Source of the DNA: Prinsepia uniflora
Taxonomy: Eukaryota; Streptophyta; Magnoliopsida; Rosales; Rosaceae
DNA length: 64,000 nt
NCBI GenBank assembly: GCA_032719365.1
Contig: CM064876.1
Location: forward strand, 63,669,864-63,733,863
Direction: 5' to 3'
Shown: piece after piece, positions 1 to 11,940 of the stretch
Layout: each line of letters begins with the position of its first letter
Numbering within the stretch: position 1 is the stretch's first letter
Notes under the pieces: generated by a model
What the model was told of the DNA's origin: nothing
The model's input: only the letters and a program-made list of their open reading frames with translations
Database searches by the model: none
Made by a program: the position numbers and the translations under genes

Positions 1-1992
1 AACTACACACTCACCATCTAGACGTACCACATACTCGGGAACTGCACTCACGCAACATCCGAGTCACGTCTAGGAACTGCACTCGCACCATCCAGCACAT
101 GATCCAGTATCCAGGATCCACAATCACAAACACAATCCATACCACAAACATATATCAATCATATCATTGACTTCAAACCAAGTCAAAAACATTCCCGACA
201 GGGTTTCAGGCTCAAATACCATTTACAAGTAAATCCGTAAAGTCACATTGAAAACATTAACATAATCCAGAAATCATCATTGACTCTCCAATTAAGTCAA
301 AATATCCTTTTCAAAATCTTTTTGACTCCGGGCCTAGCCCAAAATACCATTTGCACATTTCCTCAAAAAATGTGCCCGAAAGACCAATTAAAATAATCAT
401 TAAATCACACATAATCATGCCACATCATAAATCATGCAATCAATCATGAAAAACATTTAACTATGCATGCATCATGGTTTATAAAATAAACGTCCACCCA
501 TACACCGTCCAAACTGCTCGCTTCCCGAGGTGCACGCGTTTCTGTAATTTCTGACACTTGCCAGGATTTCTCGAATCCTATCCAAAATCATTATTCAGGG
601 TTACTAACAACTTAATTTACATCATATCAATTCCCCAAAATTTTTCGGGATTTAAATATTATTTTAAAATAGAACATAAACCTTCGGACCCTCGAAACAT
701 TATCGAGACAGTATCTGATTGACTCGAAACCAACTCTAAAATGTTCGTTACATTACATAGAGTAAAACACCTATTGGACACTTCCCCAGAAACCGCACCA
801 CGTGTCTTCACGCGCGGCCACAAGCGGCTGCGCGTGAAAGCCATGCGCCGTGAACAGTGTCACCCCCTGTCACCCGATTTCTCTGTTATACGGGTCTGCA
901 ACCCGCGGTGCAACCTGGTTCATTCCTAGCCAATTCGACCCCAATTTCACCGTTTCTTTCACTCATGTTCATCTATTCAATCCTAATTAAGGATCAGTAA
1001 GTTCAATTTCATGAAAGGGGTCCTCAAATCAGTCGACTCGAAGTACATACCCGACGGGTTCGAACTCGGGTCCTACCCCATTTCACACTGTTTCATTAAA
1101 TTGATCGCACATGGAGCATCCTATATTCATTGTAAACAAAAATTCGAAACCAATTTCATGATTTCTTACCTCCAATTACTCGAACTCAACCTCCACAATT
1201 TGCTTATGTCACAGGGTCTGTTCTTCTTGTTGGTTCATCAATTTCTTTTGAATTCCAGGATGGTTCAACTCGTCTCAATCCCAGAAAGCTCAATTCACAA
1301 TCAATTTCACTCCTTAACGTCTCAAAGATCGAATTCGATATAATGTTTTATGGGTAGTTTTTCGGGTTTCTTGATTTGGTTTCAGCCGGGTTTGTTCTTG
1401 GTTTCCCTCTCGGTTTTTCACTCCATTTTCTCTATGGTTTCCTCTTCCTGTCTCTGGTACTATCTATTCACCTCCTTCACCGTGACATATGTCACAATAC
1501 AACAAATCCTCATCCAATTTTATGGCCCAGGTATCCTTAATCAAGTTAACACCTCACCAACAGAGCTGAATCAGCCAAGACTAATTAAATTACTATTTTA
1601 CCCTTACCATAAGAAATTACCAAAATACCCCTCACAAGTCTAGACCCATAACTTTCTCGTCGGAACTCCGATTGACGCATGCCGCCTGTCTACGGATTCA
1701 GTGTCCCGCAACCTATCCAACGGTCTTCCCAAAAAGTCCAAACAAGGTCCCGAACAAAAAGTCAACTTTCGGCCCCTTGTTCCGAACATCATAACTTTCT
1801 CCCCGAGGGTCGGAATCGGACGTGCCACCTATCTATGAACTCGTGACGTCCCGAACTACGTCACAGTCATCGGTCAAAGTTCGTTTGACCGCTCGAACCA
1901 AAAGTCAACTGTTCGCCCAATTCCAGGGGCAAAATCGTCATTTCCTACAACTTTTTCCACATTTTCCTTTTTCAAATTTTCGGGTCGTTACA
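1..1992 (-). mobile_element. Large Ty3-type LTR, minus orientation, cut by window edge
   Basis: Read on the minus strand the LTR begins TGTAACGACCCG at 1992, the same start as the other large LTRs here (4258, 16851, 27007, 31927). Its 3' end lies outside the window. The stretch 1640-1990 closely follows 26630-27007, including the 'actcgtgacgtcccgaactacg' type block. It interrupts a plus-strand LTR whose remainder follows at 1993. No internal retrotransposon sequence adjoins it, so it looks like a solo LTR. Short open frames inside it are not genes. Confidence 0.75.
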
Positions 1993-3021
1993 ACGAGCTC
2001 AGTTGGTTTACGATTCGGACCAGAGGTCCAGTTTGTATGTGGATTCGGGCCTAGGGCCCAGCTATGTATTACAAATGGTTTTTACGGGTCATGGTGGTTT
2101 ATGGGAACCGACATGAACCCTTGAAAAGAATTTTACGGGTCATGACGGTTTATGGGAACCGACATGAACCCTTGAAAGGTTTTATGGTTCATGACCGCTA
2201 GTGAGGGCCGGGCATGAATCTTGGAAAGGTTTAAAGAATGATTTCAAAAGGTTTTTCATATTCCATCCTTTATATATGATTGTCTCCTCCAGGGAGGGTT
2301 GTTGGCCTGGGTGGACCCCGGAGTAGTCACGGAGCACTGACTGAGTGGAGTCGCCCCCTAGTTGGGTTCCTTACTCTCAGGATGGGCATGGTTCGTTACC
2401 TTCAGGGAAGGTTATTGATCTATGGACATTGACCTGGGTGGACCCTGGAGAGACTTGGGTTTGAGACCCCGATTAGCACGCGCGTAGCTTTATTTTACCG
2501 TGACAGGTTATTGGATATGAAATATAATGGATAAACATGATTTCAAGGGGTTTGGGAATTGTGTTTTATGATGATAAATGAATTTAGGCTGAGATCCCAG
2601 ATATGTTTATGATGTTATGGTTTTCTGTAAATGGTTTTGGGCAGGAACCCGTGTGACTTGTATTTACGGAACTTGGGGTTGTGACCTTAATTATGGTTTT
2701 TTTAAACATATGTGTTTGGATAAATGGTTTTACTATGCATGCATGCTTTTTAGTGAAGGGTATAAAGGTCTTTATGAAATATGTTTTTAGAAACTCTTTA
2801 TTTTTGTCCACTCACAGTCTTTCTGTTTTTAATACCCTTCAGGTTGGATACGATGTGGACTGTAACAGAGACCGAGATATCACATGCATCTTCCGGATCC
2901 TGGCGTACTCTGATAGCCCGGGAGGGCAAAGGTCGGAAATATCCCTTGTCTGATACTCCGTGTCAGACGGGAGCAGGGTCTTCCCGCGTTAATCCCGGGG
3001 GGATTGGGATGGGTCCTGTCA
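1993..3021 (+). mobile_element. 3' part of a large Ty3-type LTR, plus orientation
   Basis: It ends in GGGATGGGTCCTGTCA at 3021, the shared 3' terminus of this family (compare 20734 and 37999). The block 2280-2470 is the reverse complement of similar sequence at 44930-45070 inside another LTR. Its 5' part is missing from the window because the minus-strand LTR at 1-1992 sits in it. It is in turn followed directly by a piece of a minus-strand LTR at 3022, so three LTRs are stacked here. Confidence 0.65.
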
Positions 3022-4258
3022 AATAGTGCCAATCCCACCTCGAGATTTGAACCCACGTGCCCCCACGCGCCAAGTCAATGCGTGGTCAACGCTACTACAG
3101 TGTTGACGTCTACATGATGTCATCAGCTGACGTCACCGCTGACAGCTGTCAGACTGACATGTTAGAGATGACATCACTACTGACATCATGTCTGACACGT
3201 GTCAGACTGTCATGTCAGAGATGACATCATGCTGAAGTCATCATCCCTGACCTCTAGCTGGGTCAACTTGGATTTCTGCAACCGGGTCACTGCGACCCGC
3301 GACTTGACCCATCTGTTTCTCCCTTATTTTTCCACCATTTTCGACATGGTTTCTTCCTACATGCTCGTCTAAGTCTATCCTAGGGTTCTATGGATCCAAA
3401 AATCATTAAAAAGCTCTAGATTGTTACCTATAACTCAAAACCCGCAGCCCAGGTTTTCCAGCCATCCCCCAGTTGACTCAGGCCACCGTTTGCCTTGAAA
3501 TCAAGCCCACCCTGCTCGTCTCTGACCTTAGAATCAAACCTAAAACAGCAAATCGATCCACACACGTCCAAAAATGGAAGTTTCGAAAATGGGCAAAAAT
3601 AGGTGGTTTCGGGTTTTTCGGCCTACCTCCGTCATGAATCGTGACTGCTCAATCTTCCCTCACGCCTCACCTTTGTGTCGTCCTTAATTCTAGTCTCACA
3701 CTCTCTCAGTCTCCCTCAGTTAGTCACGGTGACAAATGATGATGAAGGTGTAGTTATGGTGTTTGTATGGAAATAGGGTACACGGGTTGAAACAACTAAA
3801 AGATGGAGAGGATGATCTGATGATGAGAATGGAGGGTGAGGATGACAGGAAAAGGGATGAGAAGAAACTGATGGACGGTGGAGGGGTTTTAAATAAAACA
3901 AGAGTAACCAATGGGAGGCAAGATCCACATTTTAGGGAATTTGGGCCATGGGATGAATGACACTTGTCACTCATCCAAGGTTCCACAATAATTCAACAAA
4001 TTATCAGATTTTAATATTACTTTATTTAAATCCCGGGACATATGTTTAATCGGTTTCGATTCCGTGACCATAACTTTTCCGTTGAACGTCCGTTTTCGAC
4101 GTGTCGTCTGTCTATGGATTCGTGACGTCCCGAGCTACGTCATGGTTGTTGGTCATAGTCCTAAAAGTCTCCCGGGTCAAAAATCAATTTTTTCCTCATA
4201 TGGGGCAAAATGGTCATTTTGCATTAAAATATTATTTATAAAAGTTTGGGTCGTTACA
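3022..4258 (-). mobile_element. Truncated large Ty3-type LTR with palindromic site cluster
   Basis: The minus-strand start TGTAACGACCC lies at 4258. The LTR is incomplete on its lower-coordinate side, where the plus-strand LTR ending at 3021 abuts it. Positions 3100-3250 carry a dense run of TGACGTCA, TGACATCA and the perfect palindrome TGACACGTGTCA (3193-3204). The same cluster is seen near 19010-19180 and 30430-30600 in related LTRs. These resemble bZIP (TGACG) and G-box (CACGTG) binding sites; their function here is inferred. Confidence 0.65.
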
Positions 4259-6454
4259 AATTCCCACTTTAAATTTCAAAACGAGTTGTAGTAGAAACTC
4301 CAATAGAAATTGAGAGGATTCGAAAAAAATGAAAAAAGTAAAAAAAAAATGAAAAGCACAAGAAATTGAAAGGGGTAAAAAAAGGGATAAAAAAGTAGAA
4401 GTTAAAAAAAAAAAGCAAGAAATTTTTTTTGAAAGAATAAAATAATTGTAAAATATCATGGGTATTTATTACCCAATAGGTAGGGTTGATTAAACTCCTC
4501 AAAAATTGAGAACGAATTTAGATGGATATACAACTCATTTATACCCATGTAGAATAAGAATTTACCTATACTCTCCAAATAATCCATTTGGGCATCCCAA
4601 CGTGCAAGGCGATGCATCAATATCCCATTATTAGTGAACATGACTATTGTATATTTTTAGGGTTTAGATTGTATGTATTGAGTTTAATTTATATCAAAAA
4701 GTTCAATACAATGGAGATGCAAATTATAGATTGATTCTTAATTCTTACCTTCCCAATTTTTTATGAGATCGAAAAACACTATTTATATCACATTGTTTTC
4801 TTGTCCTTCATTTTCACGCATTTTCTTATAAGAAAAACATTATTTATATTGCATACCATCACATTGTAGGGTACTTCGATAATGTACTTGGATTACTTAT
4901 CTATATACGAGGAGGTTTCACTATATCCAAAGATGAAAATATTGCAATATTTGTAATTTTTTTTATTAATATATCTGTATTTTGGGAAATTGATATTAAA
5001 ATAGAGGAAAGAAATACCCATAATATTTTAATGAATATTCATGTATAGTCTTGGCATAAAAATAGGGAGGAGAAAAAAAAAATCTCCAACTCAACTTCCA
5101 TGATATAGGTATTAGTCTCATATAAATATTATTAAGTACTTAGGTTTTTATTTTCTTTCTAAAATTTTAAGCTAAATTATCAACATTTTTTTATTGAGGA
5201 TATTGATATCAAAATCGATATTTCCATAAATCTATTGATATTTTCGTAAAAAAAAAAATTGATATTTGTATTCTTACGCATATCATATAAATAAATATTA
5301 TCGTATGAATTAATAAATACAATAATGATTTATTTGATACACTCATTTAATAGAGTCGATCACCATCTAATATAGCATAAATTGAATTTTTTTTTTTTTC
5401 ACGATACTTAAAATGAACATCCAAATCTATAATAACACTACCTGAAGACTGAAGTATTGAACCCTAAAGTTACTTTTGATAATGTTGAAGTTGTTGTGAC
5501 AACCAATAATATTTGTAGATCGATGAAAGACAAAGCATAATTGGCTAGGCTTTATTCCTTTGTACGTATGAATTCATATAAATGTGGAAAAGGAGAAACA
5601 CATTTGTGTAACCTACACGTTAGGGCAATTGGATTCAACAAAGCCTTGCTCGATCTCTAAAGCAATGCCACCAAGGTGGTCTACCACCAACTCCACGTGC
5701 CACCTTTTGCATGGCCAAAAATTTATTCACGTCCAATTTCCATGTCCAAATTGATTTGTGAAACCTTAAAATGAAGCAATAATTTGACCATAACTTATAA
5801 TAATTCACAAGAAATTGACCAAAAGAGACATGCACGCTGATGGAACATTTTCATACGAAAATTCCAAATGGGCTATTTTGGTCAACGACAGAAAACGTGT
5901 TTATATCCAAAACCATATGTTTCCATGGATAAACAAGCACGAAAGATATTGTTATTCATAAAATAAAACAATTACGATTCATATTTTTATCCAAATTAAG
6001 TCTAAATATGACATTCTTGTCCCTCCTAGTTAACTATGATATTTTCAAGATAATCATCCTTATGGTAAATATTCATTAATCAAATTCATAGTGATCATAT
6101 TTTATTAACAATTTAGTCATTAATATATTACCAAAAGTGAAATTCCATCCGTTATCAGGCATTCAACCTTTACTAATTTCATTCTAAAATTCAATACTGA
6201 ATTTGTGACAAACTGTAATTACAAATATTTAGGAATTATAAATTTTGTTCAGATCATGTTTTTAGCCTATCTAATTATGAAGATTATCTTGAAATTATTC
6301 GATGAATTCCATATTAGGTGTTTTCATGATGGAATAAATTTATTATAATGTATTATTTTGTTGTATAATAGAGTGATTTTATAAAATGAGATGCATAATA
6401 ATCAATTCTTTTGATATGGGAAATGATTTTTGATTTAGTATTCAAAAGTAGTCC
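4259..6454. other. AT-rich intergenic DNA, no gene seen
   Basis: There are long A and T runs (for example 4320-4440) and several ATATCGATATTT-like stretches around 5190-5290, typical of decayed non-coding repeats. No reading frame longer than about 80 codons looks like a known protein. I see no RNA gene or clear promoter. Confidence 0.5.
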
Positions 6455-7665
6455 TCATCATTGGGACGGGACGAGCAAGTCCGACCCAAATTTTTTGGGC
6501 TTGAGTCGAGCCATGCTGAGCTTATGTGATAATTTCAAAAGCATCTGGTCGGGTCAGACTGGTTTAGTCATAAATATAAAAGTCCAAGCACTTTGTCGGG
6601 CTAAGTTTTTATCGGACTTTACAGGCCGAGCCTAATAAGCCCGTTCAGGCCAGGCTTAATTGGGTTTTTAGAAATAACTAGTTCAACCTTTAAAAAAAAT
6701 AACTTGTTCAATAAATTTTGGAGTTAGAAAAAAAAAAGTATGAAATAAAAAATAATATTACAACTTTATCAAGAAATTAACACACATTCACTCTTAGCCA
6801 CCTCAATCTCATCATCACTACATCTATCTAGTGCTTATACGTTAGAGCATCATAAAATAAATTTTTGTTATTACAGCTTAAAGCAAATCTAGTGACAACA
6901 TACATGCACTTTAAAAAATTATATAACAACTTCATCATCAAATTCTTGTTCCTTGCAACTTAAAGCAAATTGTGTGTTAAAAAAATCGTGGCTATATGTT
7001 CATCTAAAATTGATCATGACTATATGTTTTTTTTTATGTAAATGAATATAATTGTGCAAAGATGACTACACAAGGAAATAAATTAGTGATATCGATCATG
7101 TCAAAAATATGAGGTATAGTTGTACTATTTTTTTTTTATATTTTAATATCATAATGCAAAAAAACAATTCTAATTGTGCCTAAGCTTCAATTGTGTTAGA
7201 CTAGCCAAATTTGAAACTGAAAGAGCCACAATTATGAGAGAATTCAATATATAAATGCAAATGACACCCCAGACCAGATTTGGATCATAACCATGAAATT
7301 TTAAATAATAGAAAGAACGAAACTTTACTTCAATTCATTACTCCCGGAACAACCTTGTTACAAGTAGGATTAGATTCACACATGAGACATGTATTCAATA
7401 GTAGCACATATAAACCATAACAAAAATTAAGAAAGAATCATATATAAAGGAAACATAATAATTCCTAATTAATAATTATTTTATATATTCAGACTTATGT
7501 ATCGGGTTTAAACGGGCGGGTTGGGCTAGGCTCACCGGGCCTTATCGGGCTCGGGGTTATCGGACTTATCGGGTTTGAATACACCAAATCCAAATCTAAC
7601 CCATTAACTTTTGGGCCGGGTCGGCCCACGACCCATAAAGGGCCGAATCAAGCTTTTTACCAACG
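6455..7665 (+). mobile_element. 1.2-kb non-autonomous element, copy A
   Basis: Both ends are rich in GGGC/GCCC words (6455-6660 and 7500-7660), around an AT-rich middle with no coding capacity. The whole unit recurs in inverted orientation at 52905-54095: the left end, the middle block (6780-6990 against 53570-53770) and the right end all match in the same order. GC-rich subterminal repeats around an empty core suggest a non-autonomous DNA transposon, perhaps hAT-like. The exact termini and target duplication are not resolved, so the class is an inference. Confidence 0.55.
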
Positions 7666-8188
7666 AATCTAGGGATACCTACAAGTTCATAAACTTTTAA
7701 GTCAAACGATGAACGCTATCCAAAAGCAATCAATTTTTACCTTTATTTATCCAAGAATATTCTATGAAGATAATAAAATCCTCATTTCTCACTAAGAAAA
7801 AAATAACCAAAAATGAAAAATCACAAAAAAGGACCCCAAAATTGCACAAAGCCAGCACCAACCAAGATCCAGGAAAGAGACCCAAAAAAGTAAAGCGTTA
7901 TCCTAAAGAAGGATGGAACCGTAATTTCTCTCGATAGACCCCGCCAACAATAGCACCACCGCGTCCTTCTAATCCTCTACTTAATCCCCATTGTTATCAA
8001 CCTCCCCAAATTACCCCTATCTTTTCCCCGAATAAAAACCCCTCTCTTCTCTCTCGTCGTCTCCCTCTTTAACGCACAAAAGCACAATCAACACAATCTC
8101 TCCTTTTCTCTTTTCTATCTCTCGCTCGCTCGCTCGCTGATCTTTGACTCACCCAACACCGATCGCTGACCCGGCCGAGTCAGGAAAA
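7666..8188 (+). promoter_or_regulatory. Promoter and 5' leader of the MYB gene
   Basis: This is the stretch before the MYB start codon. A TATA-like 'gaataaaaac' lies near 8029-8038, followed by a CT-rich leader (8040-8140) with a (CTCG) run at 8122-8138. Pyrimidine-rich leaders of this kind are common in plant genes. The transcription start is not determinable by eye. The frame stays open upstream of the ATG back to 8144 but only from a TTG, so it is read as leader. Confidence 0.5.
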
Positions 8189-11100
8189 ATGACTCGGCGG
8201 TGCTCGCACTGCAGCAACAACGGCCACAACTCGCGCACGTGCCCTACACGTGGCGGGTCCTCCTCGTCCTCTTCGATCGGGGGCAGCGGAGTCGTTAAGC
8301 TATTCGGTGTGAGGCTCACCGATGGCTCGTTCATGAAGAAGAGCGCCAGCATGGGGAATTTATCCAGTGCGGCGGCGCCCTATCACTTATCCTCCTCTCC
8401 CAATCCGGACTCCCCCAGCTCTGACCCCCTCCACGACCCGGCTCATGTCCCCAATGGTTACTTATCCGACGATCCGGCACATGCCTCCTCCTCCACCAAT
8501 CGTCGTGGAGATCGTAAAAAAGGTATTTTTCAATTTTCCGAACCCATTTCAATTTTTATTTTAATTTGAAATAAGTTGTATTTATTCATTTGTTCAATTA
8601 ATTATTGGGTTTGTATAAATATTCACATGCATGAAGGTGGTCATGTTTTGTTTTCGGAATCAAGTGAAGATTGTTGTTGAGCATTCGAAATATTGATTGA
8701 AAAATCCGTACATATGAAAAAATGACACTATTTTATACGTATATTTTTTTTTTTGTAATTTTTTTTTTCAGCTATTTATGCCTAGCTTTGCGTAAAATTG
8801 AATGGAAATTTATCTGTGCTTTTCTCAAGGAAGATGAGCTGTTCGTTTCAATGGCTCATGTTGACTTGGTCTTCGTTTATTTATTTTTCCTTATTTCAAG
8901 ATGTATGTTTTTCGTCTCTTGTTTTTTTCTCCTTTCCTTCTCATTTGTGCTGTGCATGTATTTGGATTGCCATTTGTTTAGAAATTAGGATAGCAACAAG
9001 GTATCCTTATTGACACGTAAAATTAGTCTTCTTTTGTGTGTTTTACTTCTAACCCGAGTTCAAAGAATGGACTGATTTCAAGTCACAAACTTGATGAATA
9101 TGTTTTACGTCTGACCTGGGTCCAAAGAATGGAGTGATTTCAAGTAATAAACTCGTTTCCTTGGTGTTTCATTTTAATTTCTTCTTGTATATGCATTTTT
9201 TACCCCTGTTAAATTCGGCCACTAGAAAAATCGGGTATTAGATTGTTTGCTTTTTTATATTTGGTTGGTTGAAGCAGTGTGTTCGTATCACTTTGCAGCT
9301 TAGAGTTCTATGGTCTGTTAACAAGCTCATGTTTTCAATTTATATGCCCAGGCGCTTCATTCAATTTTAGGGTTTTTTGAGCTAAAGGCTATATCAAAGT
9401 GAAGAAGTTTTCTTTTAGTACCTTAACGCATCCTGTGTGTAAAACATCGTAATGCCTACGGTCCAACCCGTTATTGATGGAAATTTTTTTCGCCATTATT
9501 GATGGAAATTATTTTCGGTTTTAATTGTATCCATAACCCTCGGTATCGGCGCTTTATTCATCATACACTCTTGGGAATACTGTCAAAGTGCTTTAAAAAT
9601 GAGGGCATAAGTTGTACACTATGAAAATGCTGGTGTACTGTTCATGTAATAGTTATAAACTTCTACCTGTATGCAATTTAGAAGAGAAATTATTTTGGCC
9701 CTTGTGATTTATTTTATGTTTGGTGTTAATATTTTGCTAAGACGGTAACTCTTCATGCAATGTGAAGATATATTTCCAATTCCTTAACTTGAATACATTA
9801 GAGCTCGTTGGCTATTGTATTGTTTTTTTTTCTTTCTCCTGACTCATTTATGCACGGCACTCATAAATTGTTGGAGATGCTGTCAACCAGTTGGTAATAT
9901 AATTTACGGCCCGATAGAAACTTTAAGATGCCAGCATTTTTGAGTTGTAAGTAGCCTTTCCTGTAAGGGGTGTTTGGAAGATAGTAGAAAGGCTCCTATA
10001 CTGTGTATACTTATTGAACAAAACTGCCAAAATGACCCAGGATTGTATTAAATTCCCTTTGTCCTTTTCCTTGATTTCTAGGACTACCTTATTTTTTTCA
10101 AGTCTTCAGTTTGCTAAGTCCTCTAATTCCCACCTGTTCTGCATGCTGTCAAAGCAGTGCCTTTTGTGAATGTTTTAAGTCTACGATCTATCACTTATGT
10201 GTGTCTTTTGTGAATGTTTTAGAAGCTCCTTGTGAGATATTATATAGAATAAGAACAATTATAATTGCACACTTATCTTACTAGAATCTGCCTAGATATA
10301 TTTACCCAATTCAATTTGCTTACTGGGTTCCTAATTATCTTTCTTGGCTTTGGTTCTCAGGAACTCCGTGGACAGAAGAGGAGCACCGGATGTTCTTAAT
10401 AGGTCTCCAGAAATTGGGGAAGGGAGACTGGCGAGGGATAGCACGAAATTATGTAACGACTAGGACACCTACCCAAGTGGCGAGCCATGCCCAGAAGCAT
10501 TTTATTCGACAGAGTAATGCTTCCCGAAGAAAGAGGCGTTCCAGTCTTTTCGACATGGTTCCTGATATGGTATGTACTATTTTTTATATTTATATATATA
10601 TATATATTTTTCTTCCTGTCTTTGTTCCACATACAAATGCGAGCACACTACCAGACACAATTTGGTTCTCTGGTCTGTTCTTTCGTTCAAATTTGGTTTT
10701 CCATGTTACTTTATGATGGTTATGACATCATTGTCTTCCATTAACTATAGGTTTCACCTTAATATGATCGAAAGCATGGGATTCAGCTATTGTTTGGTAC
10801 TTCGTTAGTGCTGTTCTGCCTACCACTAGATAATTTAGTCAAAGAAAGCACTATTAGGTTTTGTGATAAAGGGCAGTGGTGAAGGCACCAAGGGACCAGA
10901 GTGGTCCCAGCCCGTCTGCTTTTTCCATAATTTCCTATGTTTTTGTCGATAAATACATTGGAAATCCATGAATCCTTTAGGTTGCAGACTGTCTCTTAGG
11001 TTCGTTATTTTTGTTCCTCCAATTTCAAAATCCAACTAACAAGCCATAATGAGACTTCTATCTATTTTCATTGTCCTGATATCTGGCACTGGAAAATACA

Positions 11101-11940
11101 CTTTATTTATTTTTATTTTTACTATGAATCTTGTGAAATCAAATAAGAATTTATGCATGAATGATTGCGCAGCTGTATATGTTGTGAAGTTACTTTTTTA
11201 AATTGTAAAGATGACGAGGTTATTGTGCAACAGTTTGAAAAAGTGAAACTCATCTAGACGAGGTTATTGTAATCAATATGATAGACATGTGTGTACATAT
11301 GATGTTGTGGAGTATTTCGGTATATATTATGAATCTAAAATTTCAAAATACCAATAAAAGTTGAGATAAGATTATTACAATTTAATTTGCTGTTTTTTGC
11401 CAGGCCATGGATTCACCTCCTGTGCCAGAAAACCAAGTCTTTCTGCCTTCTTGTCAAGAAGAAGAATCTGAATCTGCAAATTCACAGCCTTCATTAAATC
11501 TTTCCCTCAGCTCAGAATGCAAGCCCATGGAAACCGGAGATGAAGGAAAAGTAATCGAAGTTGATCATGAGCCTGAAATGGGATCAAATGGTTTACCGCC
11601 GATGGTTCCTTTCATCCCAACATATTTGCCCTACCATTATGCAATATGGACACCAACTGCAGGACCCCAGACTGAGTCAAGGGTTGGGGAGGCCTCTCAT
11701 CAGCATGTCCTTCGGCCGGTTGCAATCCTTCCCAATCCAAAGGAGCCTGTGAATGTGGATGCACTTGTGAACATGTCTCAGCTCAGTCTAGGAGAGAACG
11801 AGAGAGGCATTAACGAGCCATCGCCTCTGACGTTAAAGCTACTAGGAGAGCCCTCAAGGCAGTCAGCATTTCACACAAATGCTCCCGCGGGTGACCCGAA
11901 CTTGAGGAAGGGGAAGAGCAGTCCGATCCAAGCAGCTTGA
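8189..11940 (+). CDS. MYBS3: 1R-MYB transcription factor, MYBS3/KUA1 type (three exons)
   Basis: Exons are 8189-8522, 10361-10569 and 11404-11940; all junctions are GT-AG and keep frame, giving 359 residues. The first ATG (8189) opens directly into a CCHC-like zinc knuckle, CSHCSNNGHNSRTC (residues 5-18), as in known family members. KLFGVRL follows at 37-43. The single MYB repeat starts with TPWTEEEHRMF (113-123) and ends in SHAQKHF (153-159), where the family usually has SHAQKYF. Two LxLxL EAR-type repression motifs are visible: LNLSL (212-216) and LTLKL (323-327). The ends of exons 1 and 3 (YLSDDPAH, SRQSAFH, final IQAA) resemble Arabidopsis At3g16350 and rice MYBS3, as I remember them. Known relatives bind the TATCCA/GATAAG class of sites in the nucleus and repress transcription. 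It appears intact and is the only complete host gene here. Confidence 0.93.
8523..10360 (+). other. Intron 1 of the MYB gene
   Basis: The intron runs from GTATTTTT after codon 111 (phase 1) to TTCTCAG before the codon completing glycine 112. It is AT-rich with long T runs. A short imperfect direct repeat occurs around 9040-9150 ('aagaatggactgatttcaagt' type). No nested gene is seen. Confidence 0.85.
10570..11403 (+). other. Intron 2 of the MYB gene
   Basis: The intron runs from GTATGTAC after codon 181 (phase 0) to TTTGCCAG. It holds a short TA microsatellite near 10590-10607. Reading through from exon 2 gives an early end, so retention would truncate the protein after the MYB repeat. I see no other feature. 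Confidence 0.85.

Noticed and set aside
1011..1643. Plus-strand frames of about 100 codons
   Set aside because: They lie in the minus-strand LTR at 1-1992 and show no recognisable domain.
8144..8188. Upstream extension of the MYB protein
   Set aside because: The extension starts at TTG, not ATG, and known family members start at the MTRRCSHC position (8189).
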